Shown here: positions 39,056-48,304 of the stretch, one piece after another
Position numbering within the stretch: the first letter of the stretch is position 1
Layout: every line of letters begins with the position of its first letter
Source: Enterobacteriaceae bacterium B14
Lineage (GTDB): Bacteria; Pseudomonadota; Gammaproteobacteria; Enterobacterales; Enterobacteriaceae
Length of the DNA: 64,000 nt
Assembly (NCBI GenBank): GCA_000307305.1
Contig: DF158882.1
Coordinates: 1,416,744-1,480,743 of the forward strand
Reading direction: 5' to 3'
Notes under the pieces: generated by a model
What the model saw: only the letters and a program-made list of their open reading frames with translations
The model's database searches: none
What the model was told of the DNA's origin: nothing
Made by a program: the position numbers and the translations under genes

Positions 39056-39631
39056 TTAAACAGATGCTAATAACGCTTGTATTGAGTTAACACCAAGCTT
39101 CTTTAGTCCACTGCGTTTATGGTGGCTCACTGTCTTAGGGCTACATTCTCTATATCGTGAAATTTCATAGAGTGAACGCCCAGAGATAATTGCTTTTAAT
39201 ACCTGACTTTCAGATGATGTCAGCACCGATGGAGGAAACATATGTTTTCCCCAATGATTCATAACTTCATCCAACTGATATTTTAATTTACTCATTGAAA
39301 TGGATTTTCCGATCACTGAACTAACGAAACACCCATCAAGAAGAAGGAAAAATATCTCTTTTGGAATTGTCGTTAAAACAATTAACTTTTTTTCATAGCC
39401 ATAATTTCTCTGAAAGTACTGAATGAAATGCATAGACTCATGGAAGTTATATGAATACCCTTTAGGTTCCATGATAAGTACATCATACTCAAGTAAAGGT
39501 AACTCTGATTTTAGAACTTCAATATCATTAAATTCAGCAACTAGCTCTCTAGGCTCATATGATTGAGGTAATATCTCACGTAAGGCATTACAGATATAAA
39601 TATTCTCATCAAGTAAAATGACCTTTTTCAT
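39056..39631 (-). CDS. LuxR/RcsB-type response regulator with degenerate receiver
   Basis: A 191-residue two-domain regulator. The N-terminal half resembles a CheY-like receiver, but the phosphorylation position reads YDVLIMEPKG with Glu where Asp is expected; a GKS segment may keep the conserved lysine. The C-terminal LuxR HTH is clear: LTSSESQVLKAIISG, YEISRYRECSPKTVSHHKR and LKKLGVNS. The start MKKVILL is supported by GGAGC 5-6 nt upstream. No sensor kinase is adjacent. It lies between the fimbrial and acyl-chain operons and may control either. Confidence 0.85.
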   Translation of the reverse strand: MKKVILLDENIYICNALREILPQSYEPRELVAEFNDIEVLKSELPLLEYDVLIMEPKGYSYNFHESMHFIQYFQRNYGYEKKLIVLTTIPKEIFFLLLDGCFVSSVIGKSISMSKLKYQLDEVMNHWGKHMFPPSVLTSSESQVLKAIISGRSLYEISRYRECSPKTVSHHKRSGLKKLGVNSIQALLASV

Positions 39632-39953
39632 TTTTAGCTCCATCGCTTATATAAATATAATAAAGTAGCTTGGCGTTATGAAATCAATGTTATTTATTAA
39701 CGCCTAATGATATATAGCCCTAAGATAATCCTGGACATTGCTTTTATTAAAAGACATAAAAGTACATTCAGTATTAGATATTTAATTTCATTATATCTTG
39801 GCGCTAATTAACTTAATGATTAAGAAAAACAACCTCAATGAAATACATCAAACAGTTCACAGAAAATATTACCGAGGCTTATTTTTTAATATACGTTATA
39901 AAGAATCATAAATTTTGGATGTGGCACGCATTTACCACAAAAACATAATTATA
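39632..39953. other. AT-rich gap between regulator and fimbrial genes
   Basis: About 320 AT-rich bases between the stop of the last fimbrial gene and the regulator start. It should hold the regulator promoter. No clear terminator for the fimbrial operon and no gene were seen. Confidence 0.5.
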
Positions 39954-40487
39954 TTATTTGTAATTAATCACAAAATCAGCATAAACATTAGCAGAACCCG
40001 GTTCGATGGCTGAGACTGTTTTTATATAGCTCGCATAAAATTTCAGTTCCTCTTTTTCCTTTCCTGTAAGAGGAGTACTCGTCGCTGTATTTGGCTTATA
40101 AATAATCGAACCACTCTGATCAATAATCTTTAGAGCAACCCCTGTTGCGGCTTTACCTCCATCTGTTTTTTGGAGTTTAAAGTAGTCACTGTTATTACTA
40201 TCGGGTTCGGCTTTAAACGTGACTTCCGCCGAATTCATGCTCCAGCAATGATCAAGCTTGATCGTAAATGCCTGTTGGCCCACTTCACTCCCAACACTTG
40301 GGAATTCATTGGTTTGAAACTCCCCCAATACATAAGATTGCTCTTTTGAGTTCGTTTCTATTTCACAGGTTGTTGCTACAATTTCACCGCTAAATTCAAG
40401 TTGCGTTTCCGCTGCTGAAGGGAATAACACCGACCCTAGTAACAAAGTGCAACATGCGAGAATCTGTTTCTTGATTAAACCATCCAT
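39954..40487 (-). CDS. Minor fimbrial subunit
   Basis: A pilin of about 177 residues, type 1 fimbrial family. The start is the third codon of the open frame, placed 7 nt after an AAGGGG site. It has a signal peptide (hydrophobic core, cleavage near SAA-ET), then FSGEIVATTCEIET with the first conserved cysteine and LDHCW with the second. The C-terminus ends with the donor-strand-type motif YADFVINYK. Last gene of the fimbrial operon, 7-13 nt after the adhesin stop. Confidence 0.88.
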   Translation of the reverse strand: MDGLIKKQILACCTLLLGSVLFPSAAETQLEFSGEIVATTCEIETNSKEQSYVLGEFQTNEFPSVGSEVGQQAFTIKLDHCWSMNSAEVTFKAEPDSNNSDYFKLQKTDGGKAATGVALKIIDQSGSIIYKPNTATSTPLTGKEKEELKFYASYIKTVSAIEPGSANVYADFVINYK

Positions 40488-40499
40488 GCGCATTCCCCT

Positions 40500-41603
40500 T
40501 TAGCGAAAATCAAACCTGATCGTTGCGATACCACGAAATGTTGAAAGCTGAGTAATTGGGGTATCGGTCACTTTTACTGGATAGGTATTTATGGTTACCG
40601 TGCCATTGCTATTAGAAATATCGAGGTCAACAGGGATATTACCGGTGCCTGGTTTAATCACATTGCCGTTTTCATCCTCGATAATAATGCCGATATCAGG
40701 GTGGTTAGTTGCAATAGCATCACTATATCCCGGCGCTGCACCACTGCTAGCGTCGAAGTGGATTTCAATATCCATGCCGTCACTGATATTTTGGCAGGCA
40801 ATTTTTAATGTCTCCGTCCATTTCTGCACACCGTCTGGCAAGACACCTTTTTGCTTAAATGATTGCGCAGCAATTTTGCCAAAGTTGATGGGGATCACCG
40901 TGCCCGCATCAATTTGGCAACTCTGAGGAACAGTGACCTGCCCGCTAATCGTCACTTTGGACATTGGGTGAGACATATCGTAACTCCCAAAAGATGTTCT
41001 ACCGTATAGGGCAACAAAATCTGTCGGGGGTATGACGCTCACGCCAACAAAGGGGCGAATAAAGTAGAGATGAACGATACCTTTGGAGCCGGAGACAAGC
41101 TGGCTACGCCGTATATTGCAAAAATTTGTCGCGACAGCTGAGCCTTGATTATCAACATCTTCGAAGGGGGCTTGAACCATTTGATCTAATAATCCTCCAA
41201 CATGGATATCCGCCCCAGCAGCAAGGTAATTATTTATTTTGGCAAATACCCGCCCGCCGCTCGTATAGGTTTCTGTCGGTAAAAATTTGGCCAGATAAAT
41301 AATATTACGGCTGCTAGTCCCCCCTCCTCCACTAGGGCAATAACACTTACCTGTGAATTTCCCCCCTAAATCCCACGTATATGCATTTAAAATCGTTTTC
41401 CCTGCATAGTTTTGTGAAGGATCCGTAATATTATCGATATAGTTCACAGAATAGGGGTAGGTCACGATTTGTGAATCATTCGGATTACTAGGTGCCCCAT
41501 CTGTATAGGCATAACATGCACCACGAACGGCAGCCGATGCCTCAAATAGGCTGGTACTTCCTAGCAGCAATAGCATTACCGTTCGTTTAAAATTCAGTTT
41601 CAT
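40500..41603 (-). CDS. Two-domain fimbrial tip adhesin
   Basis: A 367-residue fimbrial protein, about twice pilin length. A signal peptide ends near ASA-AV. An N-terminal domain (about 25-215) with several cysteines (GACYAY, GKCYCPSGGGG, NFCNIRR) is not recognised and probably binds the receptor. The C-terminal pilin domain starts at VTISGQVTVPQSCQID, has a second cysteine in IACQNISDG and ends ATIRFDFR. The start is the third ATG of an ATG run, 6 nt from AAGGGAG. Position after the usher fits the FimH-like tip role; ligand unknown. Confidence 0.85.
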   Translation of the reverse strand: MKLNFKRTVMLLLLGSTSLFEASAAVRGACYAYTDGAPSNPNDSQIVTYPYSVNYIDNITDPSQNYAGKTILNAYTWDLGGKFTGKCYCPSGGGGTSSRNIIYLAKFLPTETYTSGGRVFAKINNYLAAGADIHVGGLLDQMVQAPFEDVDNQGSAVATNFCNIRRSQLVSGSKGIVHLYFIRPFVGVSVIPPTDFVALYGRTSFGSYDMSHPMSKVTISGQVTVPQSCQIDAGTVIPINFGKIAAQSFKQKGVLPDGVQKWTETLKIACQNISDGMDIEIHFDASSGAAPGYSDAIATNHPDIGIIIEDENGNVIKPGTGNIPVDLDISNSNGTVTINTYPVKVTDTPITQLSTFRGIATIRFDFR

Positions 41604-41614
41604 CATCATCTCCC

Positions 41615-44446
41615 TTACTGGCATTTAGCGGCGACAGTAATTACCTGCGACGCTTGTGGGGTTTTCTTCTCAGCTGACGCATTCAATTGCTCTGTGGGCA
41701 GTTGATAATTCACGGCACATTGCTGGTCTGGTGATTTACCCCACTGAACCCATAGTTGACCGTTTTCTTCCAACCCGCTGATATATAACTGGCCAGCATC
41801 ACCTACAATAAAGCCATTATTGGGATCAGCTCTCCGCTCAACCTGCTTTTCATCTTCTACCGCTTTAATGCTTGCCACTGCACCAAAGGGGACAGGTTCG
41901 CCATTGCGACGGGTTAGGTTCATCAGCACCCGATAACCCACTCGAGTATCGAACGTGGCTCTGACAACCGCACCACGCGTTGGGATAACCGTTGTGGTGC
42001 TTTCAACGAGATCGACGTTATCGCCGAGAGATTCAGAATCCAGTGAAATACGCGTTGAACGATATGGACTGATATAAGGCACTACTGCATAACCCCATGG
42101 ATCGGTTTTCACCCCAATGTTATTCAATACGTTCGTTTGGCTGGCACCTTTGGCCTTAACCAATGCTACGGTGTCACCAAGGGGCTGAGATAACGTAATG
42201 CCATCAGCATGAACGATTGCACCACCACTCAAACCATAATTGACCTGGCGGCTATTCTTGCCATAACTATACCCAACGTTGGAGTTACCAAAACGACCGC
42301 GATAATCCATCGTTGCACCACCGCTATAGCCTGTTCCCTGTGAGCCGTAAGATTGCTGCACGCTGTAATTCAGGTTTTGGCCTTTTAATAAGGTGCCAAA
42401 AAGCCCGACTTGCTGAGTCGTTGGCCCATTTTTCTGAGTAGTCATCTGGTACGACGACCAGCTATTGCCCAAAAGGGTATCGAGAGGAATAGACATATTG
42501 AATGAGAAGATTTGATCGGTATTCTCATAGTCAGGTGAGCGGGCATAACTGTATGACAGGCTATAACTCACCGACTTAACGTTACCGTTATAACCCACTT
42601 GTAGACGCTCTTCCTTGCCCTTATCACCCCAATAATTTTGGCTGCTAAGGTTGCCATAGACCGAGCCCCACCCCCCCAAGCTTTGGGTGAGAGTGCCTTC
42701 TATGCGGCTACGTTTGTTGTAGACACGGTCATAAACCGTACTACCTTCATGGCTGAAATCTGTTGCTTCCTGAAATGTATAAAAACCCTTCGTAGAGTAC
42801 CTATAGCCCAGCAAACGCACGTCTGTTCCGCTATTGGCGAAGGATTTTGCATATAGGAAACGTATTGATTGCCCACTTTTACGTTTGTCATCATCAAGGT
42901 CGCTGACGGCATGAGTCACATCTAATGAGACGGCACCGATGATGCCGAGGTTTTTACCTAATCCTAGGGCAAGGGATTTGTAATCAGTTGAACCAATTGC
43001 TCCACCATAGAGAGTGTAACCTCGGGGTAATCCCCACATGGCGGACGCACTACCGAAATTAGGCTTGCCACCGCCATATCCATTACGGTATTGGCCTACA
43101 GAGACGCTGTATTTAACTCTCCCCTCACGCTGTAATAGCGGAACGGCAGAGAAACTCTGCACAAAATTCTGCTCTGAACCATCTTCTTCTTTTACCGTCA
43201 CATCCAAATCACCACTGGATGCTGTTGGGTAAAGATCTGTTATCTCAAACGCACCTGGCGTGACATAAGATTGATAGATGATGTAACCGTTTTGCTTGAT
43301 GGTTACTTGGGCATTGCTCCGCGCTATCCCACGTATAACAGGTGCAAAACCTTTTAAGCTATCTGGCATCATCTCGTCATCGCTGCCGAGTTGAATCCCT
43401 CTAAATTGAATACTGTCAAAAATCTCACCGCTGGTGGATGTATCACCAACCACTAATTGGGAACGAATACCGACCAAATTACGCTGTGCGTAGGTATTAA
43501 TACTGCGCCATCGGCTATTGCCGTCTCCGCCAGTCCACGTGGAATAGTTACGTAAACGCCACGGGCCGATATTGAGCCCATTGCGTAAACTTAAGTAGTA
43601 GGAGCTATAATTACCTTTGGTGTAATAACGGTGTGCTCGTTTATTCTCACCCGGCTCTGGAGTGGCAATTCCCTCTTCACCGTCACTCGGTGTGCTCCCT
43701 GTGCCATCCTCTTCATAGACGGTATTCGAGGTTTTTATCCTACTATTGGAACCGCTAAAATTGTAATCAACTAGTAGTGCAGTGATGCCATTATCCCAAT
43801 ATTTAGGATCAATATAGCCACGGGCTTGGTTTTCAATAGAGGCTTGAGGAAAACTTAGATTTAAACGCTGCTGGTAGAAATCAAAATCAATACTGGTATT
43901 AGGAATAATATCCATAACGGGTATACAGGTTTTATCTACCGCGACACTCTCTTTATCAATATCATCCGGTAATGCTTCAGATGTCGAATCGAGACCTGTT
44001 TCCTCAGTTTCTGCTGTCTTATCTGCCTCTGCCTCATCTTCTTTCGTATTTTCTGTTACTGCATAAGCAGCTAATCGGGGAAAGGCATTCATCCTTATCC
44101 CAAAACTTTTTAATTTTTCATAATCTAAACAAGGAAGTAGGCCTTTGGTAGGCTGACCTTTACTCTCTTTATATTCTGTTTGTTTAAACTGAATGCTTTG
44201 TGTATCGAAAAACGTATCGTTAATATAAATATCAACACGATAGTCACCTTGCGGTTGAACATCACTCTCTTGAGAGAACATGGATAGATCAGCAACGCTA
44301 TTAGAGCCAGGTACTTTTTCTAAAAAACGTGTATCAAATACCTCATTAGCCATAACCGATTCGCTACTGGCTATCCCTATACCTGCAATAAATGAAAGAC
44401 AGATCATCTCCTTATTACAAATAATACTCTTACCTGTATGTTTCAC
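41615..44446 (-). CDS. Fimbrial outer-membrane usher
   Basis: A 943-residue FimD/PapC-family usher that assembles and secretes pilins through the outer membrane. It has an N-terminal signal (cleavage near VMA-NE) and an N-domain starting EVFDTRFLEK. The barrel includes LNIGPWRLRNYSTW, a plug domain with FAPVIRGIARSNAQV, and a C-domain ending with paired cysteines (QQCAVNY, VAAKCQ). It is longer than most ushers because of two acidic low-complexity insertions, about 130-172 and 245-270. Overlaps the adhesin open frame. Confidence 0.95.
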   Translation of the reverse strand: MKHTGKSIICNKEMICLSFIAGIGIASSESVMANEVFDTRFLEKVPGSNSVADLSMFSQESDVQPQGDYRVDIYINDTFFDTQSIQFKQTEYKESKGQPTKGLLPCLDYEKLKSFGIRMNAFPRLAAYAVTENTKEDEAEADKTAETEETGLDSTSEALPDDIDKESVAVDKTCIPVMDIIPNTSIDFDFYQQRLNLSFPQASIENQARGYIDPKYWDNGITALLVDYNFSGSNSRIKTSNTVYEEDGTGSTPSDGEEGIATPEPGENKRAHRYYTKGNYSSYYLSLRNGLNIGPWRLRNYSTWTGGDGNSRWRSINTYAQRNLVGIRSQLVVGDTSTSGEIFDSIQFRGIQLGSDDEMMPDSLKGFAPVIRGIARSNAQVTIKQNGYIIYQSYVTPGAFEITDLYPTASSGDLDVTVKEEDGSEQNFVQSFSAVPLLQREGRVKYSVSVGQYRNGYGGGKPNFGSASAMWGLPRGYTLYGGAIGSTDYKSLALGLGKNLGIIGAVSLDVTHAVSDLDDDKRKSGQSIRFLYAKSFANSGTDVRLLGYRYSTKGFYTFQEATDFSHEGSTVYDRVYNKRSRIEGTLTQSLGGWGSVYGNLSSQNYWGDKGKEERLQVGYNGNVKSVSYSLSYSYARSPDYENTDQIFSFNMSIPLDTLLGNSWSSYQMTTQKNGPTTQQVGLFGTLLKGQNLNYSVQQSYGSQGTGYSGGATMDYRGRFGNSNVGYSYGKNSRQVNYGLSGGAIVHADGITLSQPLGDTVALVKAKGASQTNVLNNIGVKTDPWGYAVVPYISPYRSTRISLDSESLGDNVDLVESTTTVIPTRGAVVRATFDTRVGYRVLMNLTRRNGEPVPFGAVASIKAVEDEKQVERRADPNNGFIVGDAGQLYISGLEENGQLWVQWGKSPDQQCAVNYQLPTEQLNASAEKKTPQASQVITVAAKCQ

Positions 44447-44556
44447 CGTAATATCCTTTACTAATTTAAGCAGTGATACCTTATCTCGACTAATAGAAAT
44501 AAACGGCTGAAAATACCGTTCTCTTTTATTAAATTAGCTGCATTTCTTGCAAGAGA

Positions 44557-45243
44557 TTACTGTACGGTGCTTTTTACTAGATCAGTAAATCCACCATAAT
44601 CATTAATGGCTTTATATTCGATAAAGCCACCAGTAGAAAAGCCTTGTGGCACGGTATAACTCACACTGCTGAATGCAGGAACCAAATCAACATTCTGAAT
44701 TTTTTGTTTATTCAAAAACACTTCACCTAACGTGACAGAATAAGCGGCATCATTAGTTACTTTAATTTTCGCACCATCTTTAGACCATTTAAGAGAACTT
44801 TGAGCTTGCTCTGGTGTTCCCACTATTCCTGCTGGGCGATAAAAAAGTTTCATTCTGGTTTTAATGGCAAGTTGTAGTGTATTCTCACTCGCATTTTCAT
44901 TTTTAGGTGGAATAGCTTTTACACTTAACCAATATACTGACTCGCGATCTTCCGGTATTTGTCCTCCAGCACGAACTATTCTTAATATTCCTTCTTTATT
45001 TTCCTTTAATCTAAATAGAGGTGGCGTAACAATAAATGTTGATACTTTGTTCTCAGAACTATCTTCTATCCAAGATTGTACCAAGTAATAAGTATCGCTT
45101 CCGCGATTAGCAACAGTAATGGATGCCTCTTTCTTATTACCCTCAAAAACAACACGAGTAGCCCCCATTACGATGCCGCCAGCAACTGCTTGCCAGCTAC
45201 TACAGGCTAATAAGAATGAAATAACTGATAACCGAAACACCAT
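44557..45243 (-). CDS. Periplasmic fimbrial chaperone (PapD-like)
   Basis: A 228-residue immunoglobulin-fold chaperone that holds pilins by donor-strand complementation. The signal peptide ends AVA-GG. The conserved Arg is in MGATRVVFEG and the conserved Lys in IKTRMKLFYRP, the two residues that anchor the pilin carboxylate. LFRLKENKEGILRI fits the G1 strand, and the short F1-G1 loop places it in the FGS group. Located between major pilin and usher, with about 110 bp on each side. Confidence 0.94.
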   Translation of the reverse strand: MVFRLSVISFLLACSSWQAVAGGIVMGATRVVFEGNKKEASITVANRGSDTYYLVQSWIEDSSENKVSTFIVTPPLFRLKENKEGILRIVRAGGQIPEDRESVYWLSVKAIPPKNENASENTLQLAIKTRMKLFYRPAGIVGTPEQAQSSLKWSKDGAKIKVTNDAAYSVTLGEVFLNKQKIQNVDLVPAFSSVSYTVPQGFSTGGFIEYKAINDYGGFTDLVKSTVQ

Positions 45244-45323
45244 ATATCCTCCTGATATCTGAATGTTGACCTAAAATAATCCACTCCATACATGAAAAAA
45301 TTGGATTAATTGGGATTAGGAAA

Positions 45324-45348
45324 TAGAGCCTATCTAAGATAGGCTCTA
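45324..45348 (-). terminator. Intercistronic hairpin after the major pilin gene
   Basis: Twelve-base arms TAGAGCCTATCT (45324-45335) and AGATAGGCTCTA (45337-45348) flank a single base, 6 nt past the pilin stop. There is only a short U-stretch after it. Such hairpins after a pilin gene attenuate or stabilise the message so that pilin exceeds chaperone and usher; that function is inferred. Confidence 0.65.
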
Positions 45349-45354
45349 AAACGA

Positions 45355-45879
45355 TTACTTATAGGTAAATGCAAAATCAGCGGTCGCATTTGCACGACCG
45401 GTTTTTACTGTTTCGCCAGTACTAACAAAACGCGCTGAATATTTCAGAGAGTTACTACCTTCAGTCAATTCAACCGGGGTTGTTGCTTCGGTATTTAACG
45501 GAATAGCTGTACCTGTTAGGCCATCAGCAATTTCAATACCTACACCAGCAGCAGAACCAGCACCACTATCAACACCTAATAGAGTTGCATCTCCAGTTGC
45601 CGCCATACCAGTGAATTTAATAGCAGCCGTTTTATCGACTAATTTAGATAGGTCACACTCTTCCAGCGTTAAAGAAAACTGAGTGGCAGAACCTTTAGCA
45701 CCCTTAGTTGCCATTTCTGACTGTTTTACTTGCCCTAATTCAACAGACTTGTTGATATCATCCGGATTAATTAAGCACGGGGTATCAACAACTTTACCAG
45801 TGAATTTAATAGTATCAGCTTGTGCTGCTTGGCCAAGTGCAAACGTACTAAAAATAGCGATAGCAATGATTTTCTTCAT
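45355..45879 (-). CDS. Major fimbrial subunit (FimA-like)
   Basis: A 174-residue type 1 pilin. The start MKKIIAIAIFS was chosen over an upstream methionine because it begins the signal peptide (cleavage AQA-DT) and AGGAG precedes it. Features: IKFTGKVVDTPCLIN with the first cysteine, LEECDLSK with the second, an alanine/glycine-rich core and the end motif ATADFAFTYK. First gene of the fimbrial operon and separated from the rest by a hairpin, as expected for the most abundant subunit. Confidence 0.93.
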   Translation of the reverse strand: MKKIIAIAIFSTFALGQAAQADTIKFTGKVVDTPCLINPDDINKSVELGQVKQSEMATKGAKGSATQFSLTLEECDLSKLVDKTAAIKFTGMAATGDATLLGVDSGAGSAAGVGIEIADGLTGTAIPLNTEATTPVELTEGSNSLKYSARFVSTGETVKTGRANATADFAFTYK

Positions 45880-46862
45880 TAAAAGAATACTCCTGATTAT
45901 ATATTTCGTAGACACACGCACCCCTCTCCTTTATTCACTTTTTATATAAAGCCAATAAAAGAAATACCTTTTTAATTTTCCTTGTCTACATCTGAGATCT
46001 CCGACAAAAATGAAATAAATAAATTATTAAACTCATAACTCAATCATATTCATCAATAGGTCTGGAGTCGCGACAATAATATCAAAATAAACCCAAAGTT
46101 AAACATAAAAAAAAGTCAATCAATAAAAAAAGAGCAGCGTTTCAATATGCAAGAATAGTCTTAGTTTATTTGACTTGAAATTTCAACAAGAAGGTAGATA
46201 GCAGAATAAAAAACTTAAACAAAAAAAATAAATGGATTTTTATCTCAAATTCAACAAACCATTCGAAATAAAAAATAAACCTTAAGCAATGATATGATTT
46301 TTAACAAGTTGCATAGTGAAATTACTTTTTATTTAAAACCTTAACGCTAATATATACCAATAAATATAATTATATATTTCTGCCTTTTTAATTAATTACT
46401 TTAATTATATCTGTTTTTAACAGATAGTGATAAGCCAAATCTAAGATATTTCTATATTTATTAGATGCCATAAATAAATGACCAAATAAAAGCAAAGTGA
46501 CATTTATGTAAATAAATATAGAGTGATTCAATAAAAACCAAAATAACCAAAAATAGTTAAACGCTAATGACTCTATGATTATCATGCCCTCGTTTTTATA
46601 GAGATAATCAGATAATGGATTAACTTATATCTCTATAAATAGGCAGATATCTTATTTATTGATGTCAATTAATCTGTTCAATAGGCCTATTGGTGATATC
46701 AGCAAAGACAAACATTTCGTATGTGAACAATACGGCAACACAAAAAAACGATTTATTGTATTGGATAAGGCAGCTTGTGTGGGGGGTAAATGTTAATTGT
46801 ACTAGTCACCTCAATCCCGATTATACTAATACTCTTTTTCTAGCTTTTATGTTCGGTGCCTA
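45880..46862. other. Long AT-rich gap upstream of the fimbrial operon and ygdQ
   Basis: Nearly 1 kb between the divergent pilin and TerC genes. It should contain the fimbrial promoter at the left and the ygdQ promoter at the right. A 65-codon minus-strand frame (46388-46585) is rich in Ile, Phe, Leu and Asn and is probably chance in AT-rich DNA. No recombinase gene, clear invertible-switch repeats or strong terminator was recognised. Confidence 0.5.
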
Positions 46863-47600
46863 ATGTTTGAGTGGGTTATGGATCCAAATGCCTGGCTAGC
46901 GCTGGGAACCCTAACGATTCTAGAAATCGTTTTGGGGATTGATAATATTATTTTCCTTTCACTGGTTGTCGCAAAACTGCCGCAAAATCAACAAAATGCT
47001 GCCCGCCGCTTTGGGTTGGCAGGTGCAATGCTAATGCGCCTTGGGCTGTTGGCATCTATATCGTGGGTCATGCAGCTAACAACACCTCTGTTTAGTGTTA
47101 TCGGCCACGCGGTCTCTGCACGTGATTTGATTCTGCTTGGTGGGGGGATGTTTTTGATCTGGAAATCCAGTATGGAGATCCACGAGTCTGTTGAAGGTGA
47201 ACACGGTGAAGAAGGTGCTAAAGGACCGGTACTGAGTTTCTCTTCCGCTATCATACAAATTATGATGCTGGATATTATCTTTAGTATCGATTCGGTTATC
47301 ACTGCAGTTGGCCTGTCAGACCATCTGTTTATTATGATGGCTGCCGTCATTATCTCTGTGTTGGTGATGATGTTTGCCGCCCGCTCGATTGGTGATTTTG
47401 TTAACCGTCACCCATCAGTAAAAATGCTGGCGCTCTCATTCCTTATCTTGGTCGGTTTCACTCTGATCTTAGAAAGCGTCCATATCGAGATACCTAAGGG
47501 CTACATCTACTTTGCGATGTTCTTCTCTATGGGCGTAGAAACATTAAACCTGCTACGCAGTAAGAAAAAGCGTGAAGCAAAAGTAAATCACCCAGAATAA
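46863..47600 (+). CDS. ygdQ: TerC-family membrane protein YgdQ
   Basis: A 245-residue multi-pass inner-membrane protein. TerC-family hallmarks are the two acidic membrane motifs LEIVLGIDNIIFLSLVV near the N-terminus and LDIIFSIDSVITAVGLSDH in the middle, both implicated in metal-ion handling. It is close to E. coli YgdQ throughout. In E. coli ygdQ follows mutH directly; here they are separated by about 25 kb. Its specific substrate is not established; related TerC proteins export manganese. Confidence 0.93.
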   Translation: MFEWVMDPNAWLALGTLTILEIVLGIDNIIFLSLVVAKLPQNQQNAARRFGLAGAMLMRLGLLASISWVMQLTTPLFSVIGHAVSARDLILLGGGMFLIWKSSMEIHESVEGEHGEEGAKGPVLSFSSAIIQIMMLDIIFSIDSVITAVGLSDHLFIMMAAVIISVLVMMFAARSIGDFVNRHPSVKMLALSFLILVGFTLILESVHIEIPKGYIYFAMFFSMGVETLNLLRSKKKREAKVNHPE

Positions 47601-47612
47601 AACAGTGTTGAG

Positions 47613-47640
47613 GGTATGCCATCGGCATGCCCTTCTTCGT
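47613..47640 (+). terminator. Terminator after ygdQ
   Basis: GGGTATGCC (47613-47621) pairs with GGCATGCCC (47625-47633) through a 3-nt loop, with one G-U pair, and is followed by TTCTTC. A plausible intrinsic terminator for ygdQ. Confidence 0.75.
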
Positions 47641-47786
47641 TATATCCCTTTCGTATTTTGACCTTTCCTTTGTGTTGCATCACAAAACGCCAATTATATT
47701 AGTTATAACCATTTGTTATTTTCATATTCGTAATATATCTGTCTATTCTTAAGGCTGTTAACTCCACAGTCTTAAGGAAGACAAAC

Positions 47787-48266
47787 ATGAAACACTTAGT
47801 TGGTATTGCCTTACTTAGTACTATTTTGATGGGGCCTGCATTAGCAGCCAAAACCCCAATCCCTATGTCTTCTCTTGTGACCACCAAGCCCTATGCCCAA
47901 CAAGAGCAGAATAAAGAAACCGTTTTAAAATTTTATGAGCTGGGTTTGAATCAAAAAAATGCAGATGAAGCCGCTAAACTGCTGGGGAGCCGTTACGTTC
48001 AACATAACCCTAATGCCGCTGACGGTGTTGAGGGATTCAAGCAGTTCATCGCTTATTTAAAGAAAAATGAACCAGACTCACACAGTGAAATTAAACGTGT
48101 ATTTGCCGATGGTGATTACGTTATCCTTCATGTGAAAGCAACGGGGCGAACTACGCCGGTAGCTATTATTGATGTATTCAAGCTCGAAGAAGGGAAGATT
48201 GTTGAACACTGGGATGTTATCCAGCCAATCCCTGAGAAAAGCGCCAATACTAATGGTATGTTCTAA
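47787..48266 (+). CDS. Secreted SnoaL-like (NTF2-fold) protein
   Basis: A 159-residue protein with a signal peptide (MKHLVGIALLSTILMGPALA, then mature AKTP). The body is a SnoaL-like NTF2-fold domain: ETVLKFYELGLNQKNADEAA, YVQHNPNAADGVEGF, VILHVKATGR and DVFKLEEGKIVEHWDVIQPIP. This family includes polyketide cyclases but also many uncharacterised periplasmic proteins, and no catalytic claim is made. It occupies the place of ygdR-tas of E. coli, between ygdQ and lplT. The start is supported by AAGGAAG upstream. Confidence 0.85.
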   Translation: MKHLVGIALLSTILMGPALAAKTPIPMSSLVTTKPYAQQEQNKETVLKFYELGLNQKNADEAAKLLGSRYVQHNPNAADGVEGFKQFIAYLKKNEPDSHSEIKRVFADGDYVILHVKATGRTTPVAIIDVFKLEEGKIVEHWDVIQPIPEKSANTNGMF

Positions 48267-48304
48267 ATCTGTATAAGATTTAAACCTATCACACTGTAGA
48301 AACT

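Noticed and set aside
46103-46175. Inverted AAGTCAA / TTGACTT repeats upstream of the pilin gene, considered as an invertible promoter switch
   Set aside because: Arms are imperfect and short, lie in low-complexity DNA, and no fimB/fimE-type recombinase is nearby.
46388-46585. A 65-codon minus-strand frame in the AT-rich gap
   Set aside because: Composition is that of chance AT-rich coding (Ile, Phe, Leu, Asn), without a convincing ribosome site or known domain.
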